64,000 nucleotides of DNA from Lantana camara (GCA_037501455.1 CM074865.1:39972501-40036500); one strand, 5' to 3'; shown: positions 34,701-46,239, numbered from the stretch's first letter. A program made the numbers and translations. Notes: a model not told the origin generated them from the sequence alone.

Positions 34701-35497
34701 AGAGGGGCACCTCTCTCCCCAAAACGGTGTTGGGGTGGAGTTGGGTTATGATTTGCTTTGTTTTCATTTTGCCTTGGTGTATGGAGTAAGTAAGGGTGAT
34801 GGATTTTTGCTTTCAGTTCGTTATGTCTTCGTTTAGGGTTGTGAAACGGGGGCGGATTCCTAAACTCTAAAACTTGACTGAATTTGGCCTTCGGCTCCAA
34901 ACTTCTTTCTTTATATATATTACCACGGGTTAAATGTCTTAGAATGCAAAAACCACGCCCGGTTCACGAACCCCTCTCAGCTTTGTATATGCTTTGCTCT
35001 TACGTATATATATGGGTGTGTGTGTTAGCCCCCTCACCAGTCTCTAGGACTGACCCTCGTTATTTCTATCTTTTCCCCCTTCATTTTGAGTTGCAGGTAC
35101 CCGTTCTGAGGTGTTGGAGCTAGGCGGTTGTCTTTGAGTCGGGTTTGAGGATAGCTTGAGTCTCATGCATGGCATTTTCGTTTCTTTATGCTTTTTGGCT
35201 AATTCTGAATTATGTATAAGTTATGCCTCTAATTCGAAATTGTAAAGTTTGTATAATTTGAATCGGAACTTTGATATTTCTTGAGTATGTTTATTTGCTT
35301 TATGAGATTCTGGTGCTTCCGCATTCGTTACTTGTTTTATTGCGTGCTCTGAGTAGAGTCTAGACCGCCTAGCTTAGGTTGGATTTTTGTTTGTCACCCG
35401 TTCGCCGTGGCTTGATACGTGGTCGGAGTTCCCATTTCGCTTCACGTGTTGGGTTACGGTGCGGGGGATGTGGCGCCCTTCGCTCCGGGGTGTTACA
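31750..35497 (+). repeat. E3 3' LTR
   Basis: Near-identical to 25504-29250, same ends, same palindromes and hairpin. Confidence 0.93.
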
Positions 35498-35502
35498 GAT
35501 AG
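35498..35502. repeat. Target-site duplication of E3, right copy
   Basis: GATAG, identical to 25499-25503. Confidence 0.9.
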
Positions 35503-36505
35503 ACCGTTTGACTAAGTCTGCCCGTTTCCTTAAGGTTCGGATGATAGATAAGGTACCTAAGTTGGTTGAGTTGTGTTGTAATGAGATAGTGAGGCTACAT
35601 GGAGTTCCCGCTTGCATCGTATCAGATCGGGATCCTCGATTTACAGCTAGTTTTTGGCATGATCTTCAGAAGTACTTGGGTACAAAGCTTAAGTTTAGCA
35701 CCGCATCATATCCTCAGATTGATGGACAATCAGAGCGGTTGATTAAGTATCTTGAGGATATGTTAAGGGCGTGTGCATTGGATTTTAAGGATAAATGGGA
35801 TAAGCACTTGACATTGGTTGAGTTCTCTTACAACAACAGCTTTCAGGCTTCGATTGGTATGGCCCCTTACTAGGCACTTTGTGGGAGGAAGTGCAGGTCG
35901 CCACTTTATTGGGACATTGAGGATTGGCGATGGACTAAGGCGGATAAGCTTACGAGAGCAAAGGCCTCGGCTAAGATTGAGAAAACGGCTGAGAAGGTTA
36001 AGTTAATTCAGCAGAGAATGAAAGCAGCTCAGGATAGACAGAAGAGTTATGCGGATAAGAGGAGAAGGCCCCTCGAGTTTGAGGTTGGAGATCGTGTCTT
36101 CTTGAAGGCATCTCCTAGGAAGGGCTTTTCTCGTATTGGTAGAGGTGGGAAGCTTAGCCCTCGATATCTTGGACCATTTGAGATTCTAGAGAGGATTGGA
36201 GAGGTAGCGTATAGGTTGGACCCACCACCGAGTTTGACTGGGATTCATAATGTGTTCCACCTTTCACAGCTTCGGAAGTTCTACCCTGATGAGCCGACGG
36301 TTTTACCGGTTAAAGAGGTACAGCTTGAGTCCGATTTGATGATTGTGAGGCACCCGGTTGAGATTCAGGATGAGAAAGTATAAGTGTTGAGAAACAAGCA
36401 GATTCCCTTGGTCAGACTGTTATGGAGAGATCAGAAATCTGAGGAATCGACTTGGGAGACTGAAGAGAAGATGAGGAAGATGTATCCGGAGTTGTTTCGA
36501 GCAGC

Positions 36506-36523
36506 GAACCTGAGGACAGGTTC
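36506..36523 (+). other. PPT-proximal AGGA hairpin (E2)
   Basis: Arms GAACCTG and CAGGTTC, loop AGGA, 4 nt before the PPT (from 36528). Compared with E1 one base pair has changed on both sides. Confidence 0.8.
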
Positions 36524-36527
36524 TCCT

Positions 36528-36541
36528 AAGGGGGGAGGTTG
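36528..36541 (+). other. E2 polypurine tract
   Basis: AAGGGGGGAGGTTG directly before the LTR start at 36542. Confidence 0.85.
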
Positions 36542-39358
36542 TGATGCCCCGTCCGATAAATCGTACAGGCATGCGCCACGAGAGAGTTTACCCTACACAC
36601 TTATGTGATTTAATTTCCCTTTTATGAGTTTAATTCCAACTTTGATTGAAAATGTGACTTAATTGACTAAAATCCAAAATGATAAAATATGAATTCTTGA
36701 ATGACAACTTGAGAATGGAACTTGGATGAATTTAAATTAATTGTTGGAGTTGGATTTAAATAGGACTTGGACCTATTTCTGTGTTTGGGCCTAACATGAG
36801 TTAGGTGAATTTTGGGTCGTTCGGGACCTATATGAGCTCGGGAATTCGAATTCGAACTCCGACACTGCCATTGTGTTCGTTTCAATGATTCGAGGCCAAT
36901 GGAATTTATTTCAAAATTTTTGGATACCGTTTGGACCTTTATTCCTTTTATTGACCGGTTCACTTGAACCGGGAGTTACTTAAACCGGTTTTCTTATCTT
37001 GACCTAAAACTATCAGCCACTACAAAACCTAGATCCCATTTTCCTTTCATTTCAAACCACACAAGTTAGCCTCAAAGAGAATCATGAAGAAACTTCAAGA
37101 GAGGATCAAGACTTGAACCATCTTTCATTCTAAAAGCTCATATTCTTTGATTCCTCATTCCTTCACAAGACAAGGTAAGCTTTGGATCTCTTTTGATGAG
37201 TATTTCATTTCTATTCTTGGATTGGAGCATGAAATTGTTAGTATGAACTTGAATGATGAGATCTTCAATTCCTTAAGCAAGCCTTGATGATTTGAATGCT
37301 CCTTATGTGTCTTAGTTGCTGGAAATTCGTGTAGGAAGACTAGGAATTCATATCTTCATGTTAAGCTTGAAATTCATGAAAATGGGTGTTTGAGATTTTG
37401 GGCAAAAACCTTCCTAAACTTGAATTAATTGATGTTTTGATGCTAAGCATAATTTATATGATGTTATACCTGAATTTCGTGATATTTTATGGTGGATTTG
37501 GTGTTGGTTTGATGATTTTTGGTGTTCCCCTTCTTCTTCCCGAAACTGTCAAGTTTCTGCTCCAGATCTATGGCCGGAACGGCCGTTCCCAGTCTCGCTG
37601 GGCCTTGCCGTGGGAAGGACCGTTCCCATGCTATGTTGTGCATGGGAATGGTCGTTCCCATGCTATGTTGTGCATGGGAATGGTCGTTCCCATGCGTCTA
37701 TGACCCCTTTTGCTTGCTTTTTCGTGCGTATTTGATCCGTTCGAGTTGCTACTTGATTGTATGCTATGTTATGACTTGGAATGCAATCTCTAAACACTAA
37801 TAGCTCATTACTTGAGTGATTACTTGAATATTGAATCGTCCTTTGTGACCAACATGATAAGCATCATTCATTTTCGCATGTCAGTCATACTTTGTACGCC
37901 GTGCGTCTTACTTGGTTCATGTAGAGTCTAAGTTTGGGCTTCGGTATATTTTCTTACAGAGTTTGGTGGGGCCGGTGATCCCGAGGTTTAGAGTGTTTGG
38001 CCCTTCACACTATCAGACTCCACTACTACGAGGTGAGGTTTAGGATTTTGGTATAGTTATGCGACCTATGGCCTTTATATGCTGATTTCTACCCTTGTAT
38101 GCGAGTATACCTTATTATAAGTACGTATGTGTTGGATATGATTTGTTTATGACCTTTGCGTGCGTCCTGCGAGGGTGGGAGCCTTCGTGGCTTAAATTCC
38201 ACAACGTAGGGATATATATATAAAAACCAGTTTTGAGGCATATGTAAGTTATTTCGGAAAACCAGTTGTGTTCTAATTCTGTAGCGAGTTAGCCATGATA
38301 TATGGTATATGTTCTGTTCTGTACTGTTCTGTTGTGGATCCGAGGAACTACGGGTAACGGGGTCCCCCGGGACGGTTAGGGTCGTCGGGGTTTCAAGCAT
38401 GTGCGTATGTTCCATTTGAGATATCATTGCGCGGCTTAGGGAGATAGGGGATCTTGAGCCTCCGGCTAAGGCTGGGGAGGACTCTTGTGGGTTCGCTACC
38501 CCCTTGAGGTCGAGTCTATTTTAGACGGTTTTATCATGGATGGTTAGGGCCAACGCGGGGCTCTTCCATCACTGGAGTTGAGGAGGGACTTATTTCTATA
38601 TTTTCGTTTGTTCTGTTATGAGGATTAAAGGTGGGAAGCTCGTACGCGCCGAGCATGTGTTCTTTTCTGTTATGGAATTATGAATCGGGATAGAGTCTTT
38701 CTGGAAAATGGTTTCTAAACTTATACCTATATCTATTTGGGTTATTTCGAAATGTTTTGGTATACAACACCTATCCCCGGTTCATGCGTCCATCCTTTTA
38801 TTTTGTGCTATGCTCTTTATATATATATTGTGGGTGTGCGTTAGCCCCCTCGCTCGGTCAAGTTGACTGACCCCTCATTTAAACTTTTAGTTGCAGGTCT
38901 GTTGTCGTTTGCTAGGCGGGAGTGAGTCCTTTGAGTTGCACTTCGTCGGTCTAGACTTTCTAGTTGCATTTGTCTTTCATACACTTTACTTATGTCATGA
39001 CTTGTAGACTTGAGATTATACTTTACCTTTCTGTAGCCCTATGTGGCATTCGTATTCGGCCCTGTATGGCACTTGATGATTATTACGTTATGTTGATCGG
39101 ATATTCGGGACTAGGTATCTATGCTAGTTGAACCCGTCACCTGTTATGCTTATTGATATTCAGGACTAGGTATCTATACTAGTTGAACCTGTCACTTGTT
39201 TTGAATGTTGATTTAAATGCTTCCGCTATCTTGTTTTGAATGTTTGAATTGCTTTCGCTCTCCAGCTTTGATTCGGATTCGGGCATGGACGTTTCATTTC
39301 GTGACCAGGTCTGGGTCTTAGTGCGGGGGATGTGGCATCCTCCGCTTGGGTTGTTACA
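36542..39358 (+). repeat. E2 3' LTR
   Basis: Homologous to 19214-21920 with many substitutions and indels. It holds an extra palindrome copy (37673-37694) and a duplicated stretch around 39100-39200 (GGACTAGGTATCTAT repeated) that the 5' LTR lacks. Confidence 0.88.
37576..37694 (+). repeat. Palindrome array in E2 3' LTR
   Basis: 37576-37589 (arm GGAA, centre CGGCCG); 37611-37628 (arm TGGGAA, centre GGACCG); two copies with arm CATGGGAA and centre TGGTCG at 37641-37662 and 37673-37694. Confidence 0.82.
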
Positions 39359-39445
39359 TGGGGGAAAGAAAACCGAAATTGGGTAGGATAAGATTTAAAT
39401 CAACCCTAAAAAACCTGGTCCTAAAATCCAATTTCCGCCTGTCGG

Positions 39446-39615
39446 ACCGGTAAGGGGAGTTACCGGTGTTCCTAAGACAAAGGGATAACGGGCGTTACCC
39501 CTGTCGGCCAACACGCCTATGTCCATTAACGGGCGTTACCAAAATTGCTAACAATGGTTTAACGCCCGTTACTCTTAGTAACTAGTACGTCTAATCTCAT
39601 TAACGGGCGTCACCA
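39446..39615 (-). repeat. Internal palindrome array of E6
   Basis: Same arm type as the E6 LTR: 39446-39467 (8-bp arm ACCGGTAA, centre GGGGAG, perfect), 39481-39502 (arm AGGGATAA, centre CGGGCG, one mismatch), and further TAACGGGCGTTA-type units near 39527, 39559 and 39600. It begins exactly where Gag homology stops and lies upstream of the internal TATA box. Confidence 0.8.
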
Positions 39616-40517
39616 AAAAAATTAGACCACGACAAATGAGGGTGGTTCTTCCATCCTGGATTGTAGGTGTTTGAGTAGGGATCATTTGCTGGTTTGAAGT
39701 TATTTGCGTAGTTCACCTGCTCTTGCACCTGTTCTCCTACAGATTTCACATGTTACATGAACTGGTTGGGACTGTATCCCAACTGCATTAACAGTTAGTT
39801 GGTCCAATTTCTTGTTAAGCGCTTCAAATTTAGCATTGATGGCGGTTAACCCATCTAACTCTATGACTACTGTTTGCACCTTCGCTTGTTGCGAGTGGCT
39901 CCTTTCATGCACAAAAACATCGTTCTGCGACATATTATCCAATAACTCAGTAGCAACTGCTTCAGATTTGGCTAAGAATGCTCCGCTAGCCGCGACATCC
40001 ATCGCTCCTCTAAAGGTAGGGGACATCCCATTGTAAAAAGTCTGAATCAATAACCATCCGAGAATTCCATGATGTGGACAGTTCTTCTGCAAATCCTTAA
40101 ATCTTTCCCAAGCTTCGTAGAAAGACTCTCCATCCAACTGCCTGAAACCTTGGATATCATTCCTGTACTTCGTGGTTTTACTAAGTGGAAAGAACTTTGC
40201 TAGGAAAGCCTGAGATAATACTGCCCAAATCTGAAAGGATTCATTTGGGACAGTACTCAGCCATGCTTTAGCTCAATCCCTAAGTGAAAAGGGAAAAAGC
40301 CCAACTCGGATAGCATCAGTAGTGACATTATGAATTTTGAAGGTATCACAAACTTCCAAAAAATACTCCAAATGTGAAGTTGGATCCTGCAAAGATAGTC
40401 CTGAAAAAGGATTATTCTGCAACAAATTTATGATAGCTGGTTTAATCTCAAAGTTCTTGGCTGCAATCGGTGGACGAGTTGCAGTCTGAATTGCTCCAGC
40501 TTGCGGTATGTTATAAT
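39613..40517 (-). pseudogene. E6 gag, main part (Athila-type)
   Basis: On minus: FEIKPAIINLLQNNPF, FLEVCDTFKI and FPFSLRD, then SFYEAWERFKDLQKNCPHHG and LLIQTFYNGM, which are typical Athila/Tat Gag motifs. A TGA interrupts near 40270, and a frameshift near 39703 leads into YSNTYNPGWKNH, also a Gag block. Homology ends at about 39613, where the palindrome array begins. The N-terminal part is at 59416-59565, beyond E5; the frame is offset by one base across the junction. Confidence 0.8.
40513..40517. repeat. Target-site duplication of E5, left copy
   Basis: ATAAT, identical to 59411-59415. Confidence 0.88.
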
Positions 40518-40912
40518 TGTTGGAAAACACGAATCAGAAAGCAGCGGAATTTAAAAAATTTTCCCAACAAAAGGACCTTGAACTCGCAATCGTGTAACCA
40601 AATTCGTAAAGATAGAAAACTTACTTTTCTTATATTCTTTCTTGAAGCGTTTCAAGCCACCCAAGAACGCTCTTCTCGCGGCTTGATCCCCTCTCCTTGG
40701 TAAAGCTCGAATCTTCAAACTTCTAACTTGAAGTCTCTAGAGAAAGTCCACCAACTTGATCACAATCTAACTAGTAAGGATGCTAGTTCTCTAGTTAGTG
40801 TTTAGGCTTAACCTAGGGTTTAATTTAATCTTGGAGAAAGGAAGGTGTTCAACACATGAACCAAGAATTGTCAATTAGCTCTAAAGGGGAGCATGAGCTC
40901 CCCTATATATAG

Positions 40913-40922
40913 GAAAGGGGAG
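40913..40922 (-). promoter_or_regulatory. E5 LTR TATA box
   Basis: CTATATATAG on minus, about 330 bp downstream of the G-box cluster. Second copy 57853-57862. Confidence 0.6.
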
Positions 40923-41250
40923 GGGCGGCCGAACCTTGTCCTTATTGGACAAGGATTTGGTTCCTCTCTCTCCTATTACTTGATCATCAAGTATTTTCCA
41001 ACTTTGACTTTGAATTCTATTTCTAGTCAACTTTTAAGAGAGCTTAAAAATATCCAAACTATTTTTGGATAATTTTATACTTTATTTATTATAAAATAAA
41101 TAACTTATTTTATCTAATTAATTAATTCATAATTAATTAACTAGATTATTTTCTCCAAAATTAGACTTTCCTTTTAATTCAAAATTAAACCAAAGTCTAT
41201 TAAATAATTAACTAATTAATTATTTAATATATATAATATATATATATATA

Positions 41251-41324
41251 CACACACGTGTGTGACACGTGTCACAGTGACACGTGTCACTCACGTGAGC
41301 CACACGTGTGAATTCACACGTGTG
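41251..41324 (-). promoter_or_regulatory. G-box palindrome cluster in E5 LTR
   Basis: Six perfect palindromes centred on CACGTG within 74 bp: 41251-41264, 41262-41275, 41276-41291, 41290-41299, 41301-41310, 41315-41324. CACGTG is the plant G-box bound by bZIP and bHLH factors, so this is a likely enhancer. Second copy 58191-58264. Confidence 0.75.
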
Positions 41325-42470
41325 GAACCCTCTTGGCTCGATTAACTCGTTTAATCATTTTCAAGCCTCAACTCATGTAACCAAGTTGTTTTGTGTGACC
41401 CTCTAGGTTCTCAATTCAATTAGCAGTGACCCCAATTAATTAATTCACTAATTAATTAATCAGTCCACAGATTAAACGACCATAGTCTAGCAACAGGTGT
41501 TTAACCCCTAGCTGAATTGGAATGTTCGGATTCGACAGAACCTTTAAGTCATTGATTCATGTGAGATACAATCCTCCTACTTACTATCTCTCAACCAAGA
41601 TCTAGGGCAAGGGAATAATCAGAACCCTAATAATCCGGTCTTAAAGCTAAGTGCATTTCATATCCATTTGATCTCAATCCAAGAAACCCTTTTCTTGATG
41701 TCTTGATCTACTGCCTTGGCCAAGGACTCCATATGGCATATGAATGACTTACACAATAAGAGATCACCTTGCATATGCAAGTGTAGGTCCTTTCTTGATT
41801 CTCATTCACTTTCATGAATCACTTGTGCAGCCCCAGCATAAGCCTTGAATCAGTTGTCTAAGGCGACACCCTTTAAAGCTTATACCAAAGACTACAGAGT
41901 TAACTCATAAAGTAACATGGAACCTCAAGTCTAAGGATCAATTAATCACATCAATGACTCGTGAGATATTTCCTAATCTGGAAGTTTCCATTTCCTGAAA
42001 TAGAAACTTCCTTTCCCATTTAGGAATGTTCTCACACGGGGCACCTCAGTGAACTTACTTACTAAAGTAATCACCCTCATGTATCACGCACGTATCAACT
42101 ATACACTTTGCACCTCCATGAAACAAGGTGGTCCTTCTTAAGGGCGTGATCCCACAAGCAAGCCTTAGAGGAGTCAGGTTGACACTCCCACTGTCTGTAG
42201 GACTCATCGGCTTGGAGTATTTTACTAATCATGACTTATGTGATATAGGGCTCGTTTCATGAACCATTTCACCTAAATGGTAGAGTCCTAAAGTCATCAG
42301 GATTAGGGGAGTTCTCATACATGCACAGCTAAAGTAAACGCATACCAAACAAGAGCATATAAAGAAGTGTTGCCTCAATTCGTTATTTTATTCAAAGATT
42401 GTCTGTGATTACAATAAGGAAAAGCACAAAGCGGATATACAATCGGCTTTCTAGGGCACTATTCCTAACA

Positions 42471-42481
42471 ATCTCCCACTT
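42471..42481 (-). other. E5 polypurine tract
   Basis: AAGTGGGAGAT on minus, directly before the LTR start at 42470. Confidence 0.8.
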
Positions 42482-42486
42482 GCCCG

Positions 42487-42680
42487 TCAAAGCCATTCTA
42501 AAGCTACTCTAAGTCCCATCTTCTGAAGATGACCTTGGAAAGCTTCTCGACTAAGGGGTTTAGTAAGTGGATCTGCCACGTTCTCTGCTGATGTGACCCT
42601 CTCAATTTGCACATCTCCTCTTTTGATAATTTCACGGATTAGGTGATACTTCCTCATAATGTGCTTGGTCCGTTGGTGAG
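42487..42680 (-). pseudogene. E5 polyprotein C-terminal end, cut off by E4
   Basis: On minus, the last 62 codons of copia RNase H: QRTKHI, YHLIRE and NVADPLTKPL. Counting bases with one TSD copy removed, the frame continues exactly from codon 1244 of the main part (51404-55135), so nothing but the insertion breaks it. Stop TGA at 42487-42489. Confidence 0.88.
42676..42680. repeat. Target-site duplication of E4, left copy
   Basis: GTGAG, identical to 51404-51408. Confidence 0.9.
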
Positions 42681-43823
42681 TGTAACAGCCCAAACCTGGG
42701 CCGAGTTGGAAAAGGTAAAGTAAAGGGGTTATTCAAGAAGCACTTATAATCTCGGTCCTTATTTATTCTCTTCATGCATTACATTCTATGTGACTTATGT
42801 GCGTTTATGTGTTACACTTTAATTAAATGATCGTAGATTTAATTATTTCCTCTATTTAACTCGTACCTTGAAACTCTTCTCATAAAATCCTAGAATTCTA
42901 GTATTCATTCCCTTCTAGCATCTAAAACCCTTTCATATGTTTCAAAACCCATTCCTACAGTTTTAGGTTGGAAATTACGAAAATACCCCTATAGCCCAAA
43001 AATATTCCTACGTCTCCCGAAACACTTTCACTACCCAATATTGTAACCAAAAGAATCCTCACATTATTTCGAGGATCGTGATACTCTCCGTGGACCATAA
43101 TTCCCATCCTAACTTCCGTAGTATCAAAAACCGGCAAAAACCCTAGCTTATGATTCGATCATCAATAAATCCTTACTCATCTACTTTTTGATATCCAATA
43201 TTATAACCAAAACGATCCTTAAATTATTTTATGAATTTTCATGCATTTATCAAAAACTCGATTTCACCATAGCATCTTTTATAAATATTTTCCTTTTTAA
43301 AAATCGTCATTTTATTTTAAACAATTAGCTTTTATTCAAAAGTCGAAATTATACTTAAAACGATCCTTGAATTTTTCTCTACATGGTAGTGATTTTTCCC
43401 CACTCTAAACTTTATCATGGCTTCGTTTATATAATTTTCTTATGATTTTCATCATCTTTAGTATTCATAGTTTATAAGCAAAAACTCTAAATATTCCACA
43501 TTTATAATCAAAACGAAGCTCGTTTTTCACTCATTCTTTCATTAATTCACTACAACGAAATTTTACCTCTCGACTCTTGAATAAATTTTATATTATTTTA
43601 CATTTATTTTTAATCAAAATGACATCATCCATGACCACATGGTCTTCTAGAAGGATTAAACATATGAGCATAATTTCTCCACATTTCCTAACTAATTACC
43701 TAGCATTTGTTTAACATGTAATTTAACCACATCTCCTAATTTATTACCAAGCATTTGTTGAAATATTAGACAACCACATCTCCCTTAAACTTTCATTTAT
43801 TGCTTAGAGACCCCTCATGACTA

Positions 43824-43834
43824 CCTATAAATAC
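43824..43834 (+). promoter_or_regulatory. E4 LTR core promoter (TATA box)
   Basis: CTATAAATACC followed about 30 bp later by TTCACAAATC, with a pyrimidine-rich leader after it. A clear plant-type TATA arrangement. The copy in the 3' LTR is near 49007. Confidence 0.65.
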
Positions 43835-43920
43835 CCCCTCAAGCCTCATTTATACTTCACAAATCAACACACAAAATCACTCTCTTCTCTCCCTTAGCTC
43901 ACGCCATTCACCCTCTCCCT

Positions 43921-43934
43921 CTCTAAGGTGAGTT
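43921..43934 (+). promoter_or_regulatory. Candidate 5' splice site in E4 LTR
   Basis: CTCTAAG/GTGAGTT, about 95 bp after the TATA box; equivalent to the donors of E1-E3. Confidence 0.5.
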
Positions 43935-45831
43935 TTTCTTCTATTATTTCATGCTTTATATTATGTTCTTAGTATAATAATAATAGTAGCATGTCTAGGA
44001 TTAATTAAATTATGCTTTAGGAATTTTATTTTATGAAATATGTGCATAATTGTTAGTTTTAAATACAATGTGTGCACATTATGGAATTTTATTTAATTAA
44101 ATGCATGAATTATGATATGATATAATGTGAGTATGTATTTAAATGACTATGATCTTGTTTGATTAAATTCATGCCTAGAATAATTTATTTAGAATTATTT
44201 TTCATAGAAAGTTTATATATTTTGCTATATTATGCTTCAAATTTTATGTTATGAATATGAATATAATCAAGCATGTGTAGAACATTTTATGAATACTTGA
44301 AGATATGAATAAATTCATGTTTAGGAATTTATTTATGAATCATATTTCATGAAAAGTCTATATATTATGCTCAATTATTCTTTAATCTTATGTTATGACT
44401 ATGAATTTGATCAAGAATGCCTAGAACATCTTATGAATATTCAAACATGATGAAGAACATGTTCTTGATGTTCTTGAAATATGTGTGTACCGTGTGCTAG
44501 TGTGTGTAAGTGTGTGTTTGATTCTATGTTTAAAAGTATTTAATCCCCTATGTTTAAATAGTAACCGTTTTACAATAGTAACCTTGACTTTTGACTCTAA
44601 ATATGGATTTTGATCAATAATATCATGTAATAATTTCAAGAATTAATATAAAATAAAATTTGGATTTTTATGAAAGAATTTTTGTCTAACGATTTTAAAA
44701 TCGGGGATTAAATAGCGCTTTCAAAATCAGGTTCATCTTTTATTAAAAATAAACCTTAATTTAGATTCATAATTTGAATAAGAATTTCTTGGTTAATTCG
44801 GTTGTATGACTTTGGTATCAGTATGTTTTACAATAATATTTCAATCCTAGATTACCGAATTTCCTGTACTTTACCGTTACTCCTTGTTACAATATGCCTT
44901 AATTGTACGCATTCATATATCGCATCAGTATAGAAAGAACCTACTTCTCTAAGTCCGTAGTAGTTCACTACTTTCAGGAACTAGGTCTGGACAGTGGAAC
45001 CCCGAATACTTTACTTGATTCCGTATCGTAGCAGGTGAGGTTAAAATATTTTCAACTGGGATCATGAGTCTACATATAAAATATTTTATTATTTATCCTA
45101 ATAAGGATTCAGTCTTATTTTCCCTAATTATAGTATTATCCCCTTTTCTGGGAAACATCTGATATAAGGATATCTATTATCCTATTATATAAAACAAAAT
45201 CCTTGTCCAAGTATAAGTTACAAACATATCATACTCAAGTCCATCTTGGTGAGTATTGATATGATGTAACTCAATTCTGTATCCAAAATGCAAGATCTGT
45301 ATCTGTATCTGTATCTGTTGGGCCCGGTGGTACGGTAGAACTAATAGCCGGGTGGCAAGGGCCATCGTCTATTACTATACCTGCCGCCAAATCTGATCTT
45401 AATGTTGGTTTAACTGGAGGTTAGTTATTCCACATTAAGTGACGGGAAAGGGTACGTCCCTCCCTCTGTCTGTTTCTGGATCTCGAGGGGTTGCTCCCGA
45501 CAGATCATGGAGGAAAAAGGCTGGATTGATTCTGTTATTTCTGATTTCATTCTGTTTAAGGAGTAAAGGATGGAGAACGCCTACTTGCAGGGCATTAATA
45601 CTTTATTATCGTACGGTTCATATTTTCAAGAATCTGATACCCAGTCCCCTTCTTCCCTTTTTCTCAAAATAAATATGAACCAAATATTTGTATTGATTAT
45701 TATTTTATTGATTTCCGGTATAGTACTATTAATATATTATTTTATTAATAGTATCAAACTCCAACTTTTATAGTCAAACACTTTTTCAAATATACCTATA
45801 CATATATATGTAGTTCCAACTACCCCCTCAC

Positions 45832-45848
45832 TTAGTCACTTTGACTAA
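45832..45848 (+). promoter_or_regulatory. LTR hairpin (E4)
   Basis: TTAGTC-ACTTT-GACTAA, a 6-bp perfect stem in the context CCCCCTCAC before and CCCTCG after, as in E1 and E3. Confidence 0.55.
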
Positions 45849-46227
45849 CCCTCGCACTTTACAACTCATGGTTTCAGGTTTAACGGACGCTTACTAGAAG
45901 GTATCTTGAAGCCTAGTGTGTCTTCTCGTTAGCATGATAGTAAAGGTTCTTTAGAATAAGTTATGCTTCCGAGCTTGTAAATTTTCTATTACGGCATGGT
46001 CATTACTTTTGATATCTATACTATGCCATTACTGGCTTATTTATTGCATTTCCATATCATAGTTTTGGAAGTTTCAAAATTATAAAATTTCCGCTGCAGT
46101 GTTCCAATACTCTGATATTGTATAGCACTGTCCGTTCGCTGGAGTGTTTCTCGGGTGCTAGGCCTCACATCCACTCGAGAGATACTTTGGTGCGGGGTTG
46201 TAGTGTATAGGGGCGCTACAACTAAAG

Positions 46228-46239
46228 TGGTATCAGAGC
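46228..46239 (+). other. E4 primer-binding site (tRNA-iMet)
   Basis: TGGTATCAGAGC, 7 nt after the LTR. AGAGCA (46235-46240) can pair with TGCTCT (46265-46270), and GGGT with ACCC inside it. Confidence 0.9.

Larger units (their letters stand above)
25504..35497 (+). mobile_element. E3: non-autonomous element with very long LTRs (LARD-like)
   Basis: 9,994 bp with perfect TSD GATAG, LTRs of 3,747 and 3,748 bp, PBS, PPT and the AGGA hairpin. The 2.5-kb interior has no open pol, only scrambled remnants of a Tekay polyprotein near its 3' end. LTRs differ at about 20 positions by eye (0.5%), so it moved recently although it makes no enzymes. Best fit: a large retrotransposon derivative moved in trans by a Tekay element. 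Confidence 0.92.
35503..36541 (+). pseudogene. E2 gag-pol pseudogene, part 2 (integrase core to chromodomain tail)
   Basis: Resumes at DRLTKSARF and shows the second Asp and Glu of the integrase triad (SDRDPRF, QSERL), GPFEIL, HNVFHLSQLRK and the chromodomain-like tail (LRNKQIPLV, STWETE). Stops at 35871 (GAG to TAG) and 36381 (CAA to TAA). The frame has no stop before the LTR, unlike E1. Confidence 0.88.
19214..39358 (+). mobile_element. E2: decayed Tekay-type Ty3/gypsy element, interrupted by E3
   Basis: LTRs of 2,707 and 2,817 bp, initiator-Met PBS, PPT and a Gag-Pol homologous to E1 along its length but with many stops and frameshifts. E3 is inserted in the integrase core at 25504. LTRs start TGACGCCCC or TGATGCCCC and end GTTACA. 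I find no TSD: GGGTA precedes and TGGGG follows. Confidence 0.88.
40518..42470 (-). repeat. E5 3' LTR
   Basis: On minus starts TGTTAGGAATAG (42470) and ends TTTTCCAACA (40518). TATA box CTATATATAG at 40913-40922; G-box palindrome cluster at 41251-41324. Confidence 0.93.
42681..46220 (+). repeat. E4 5' LTR
   Basis: Starts TGTAACAGCCC and ends GGGCGCTACA. Core promoter CTATAAATACC at about 43824-43834 followed by a UTR-like CTCTCTTCTCTCCC stretch and donor AAG/GTGAG at 43928. A (ATCTGT) repeat lies at 45294-45318, and hairpin TTAGTC-ACTTT-GACTAA at 45832-45848. No 8-6-8 palindrome array is seen. Confidence 0.94.
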
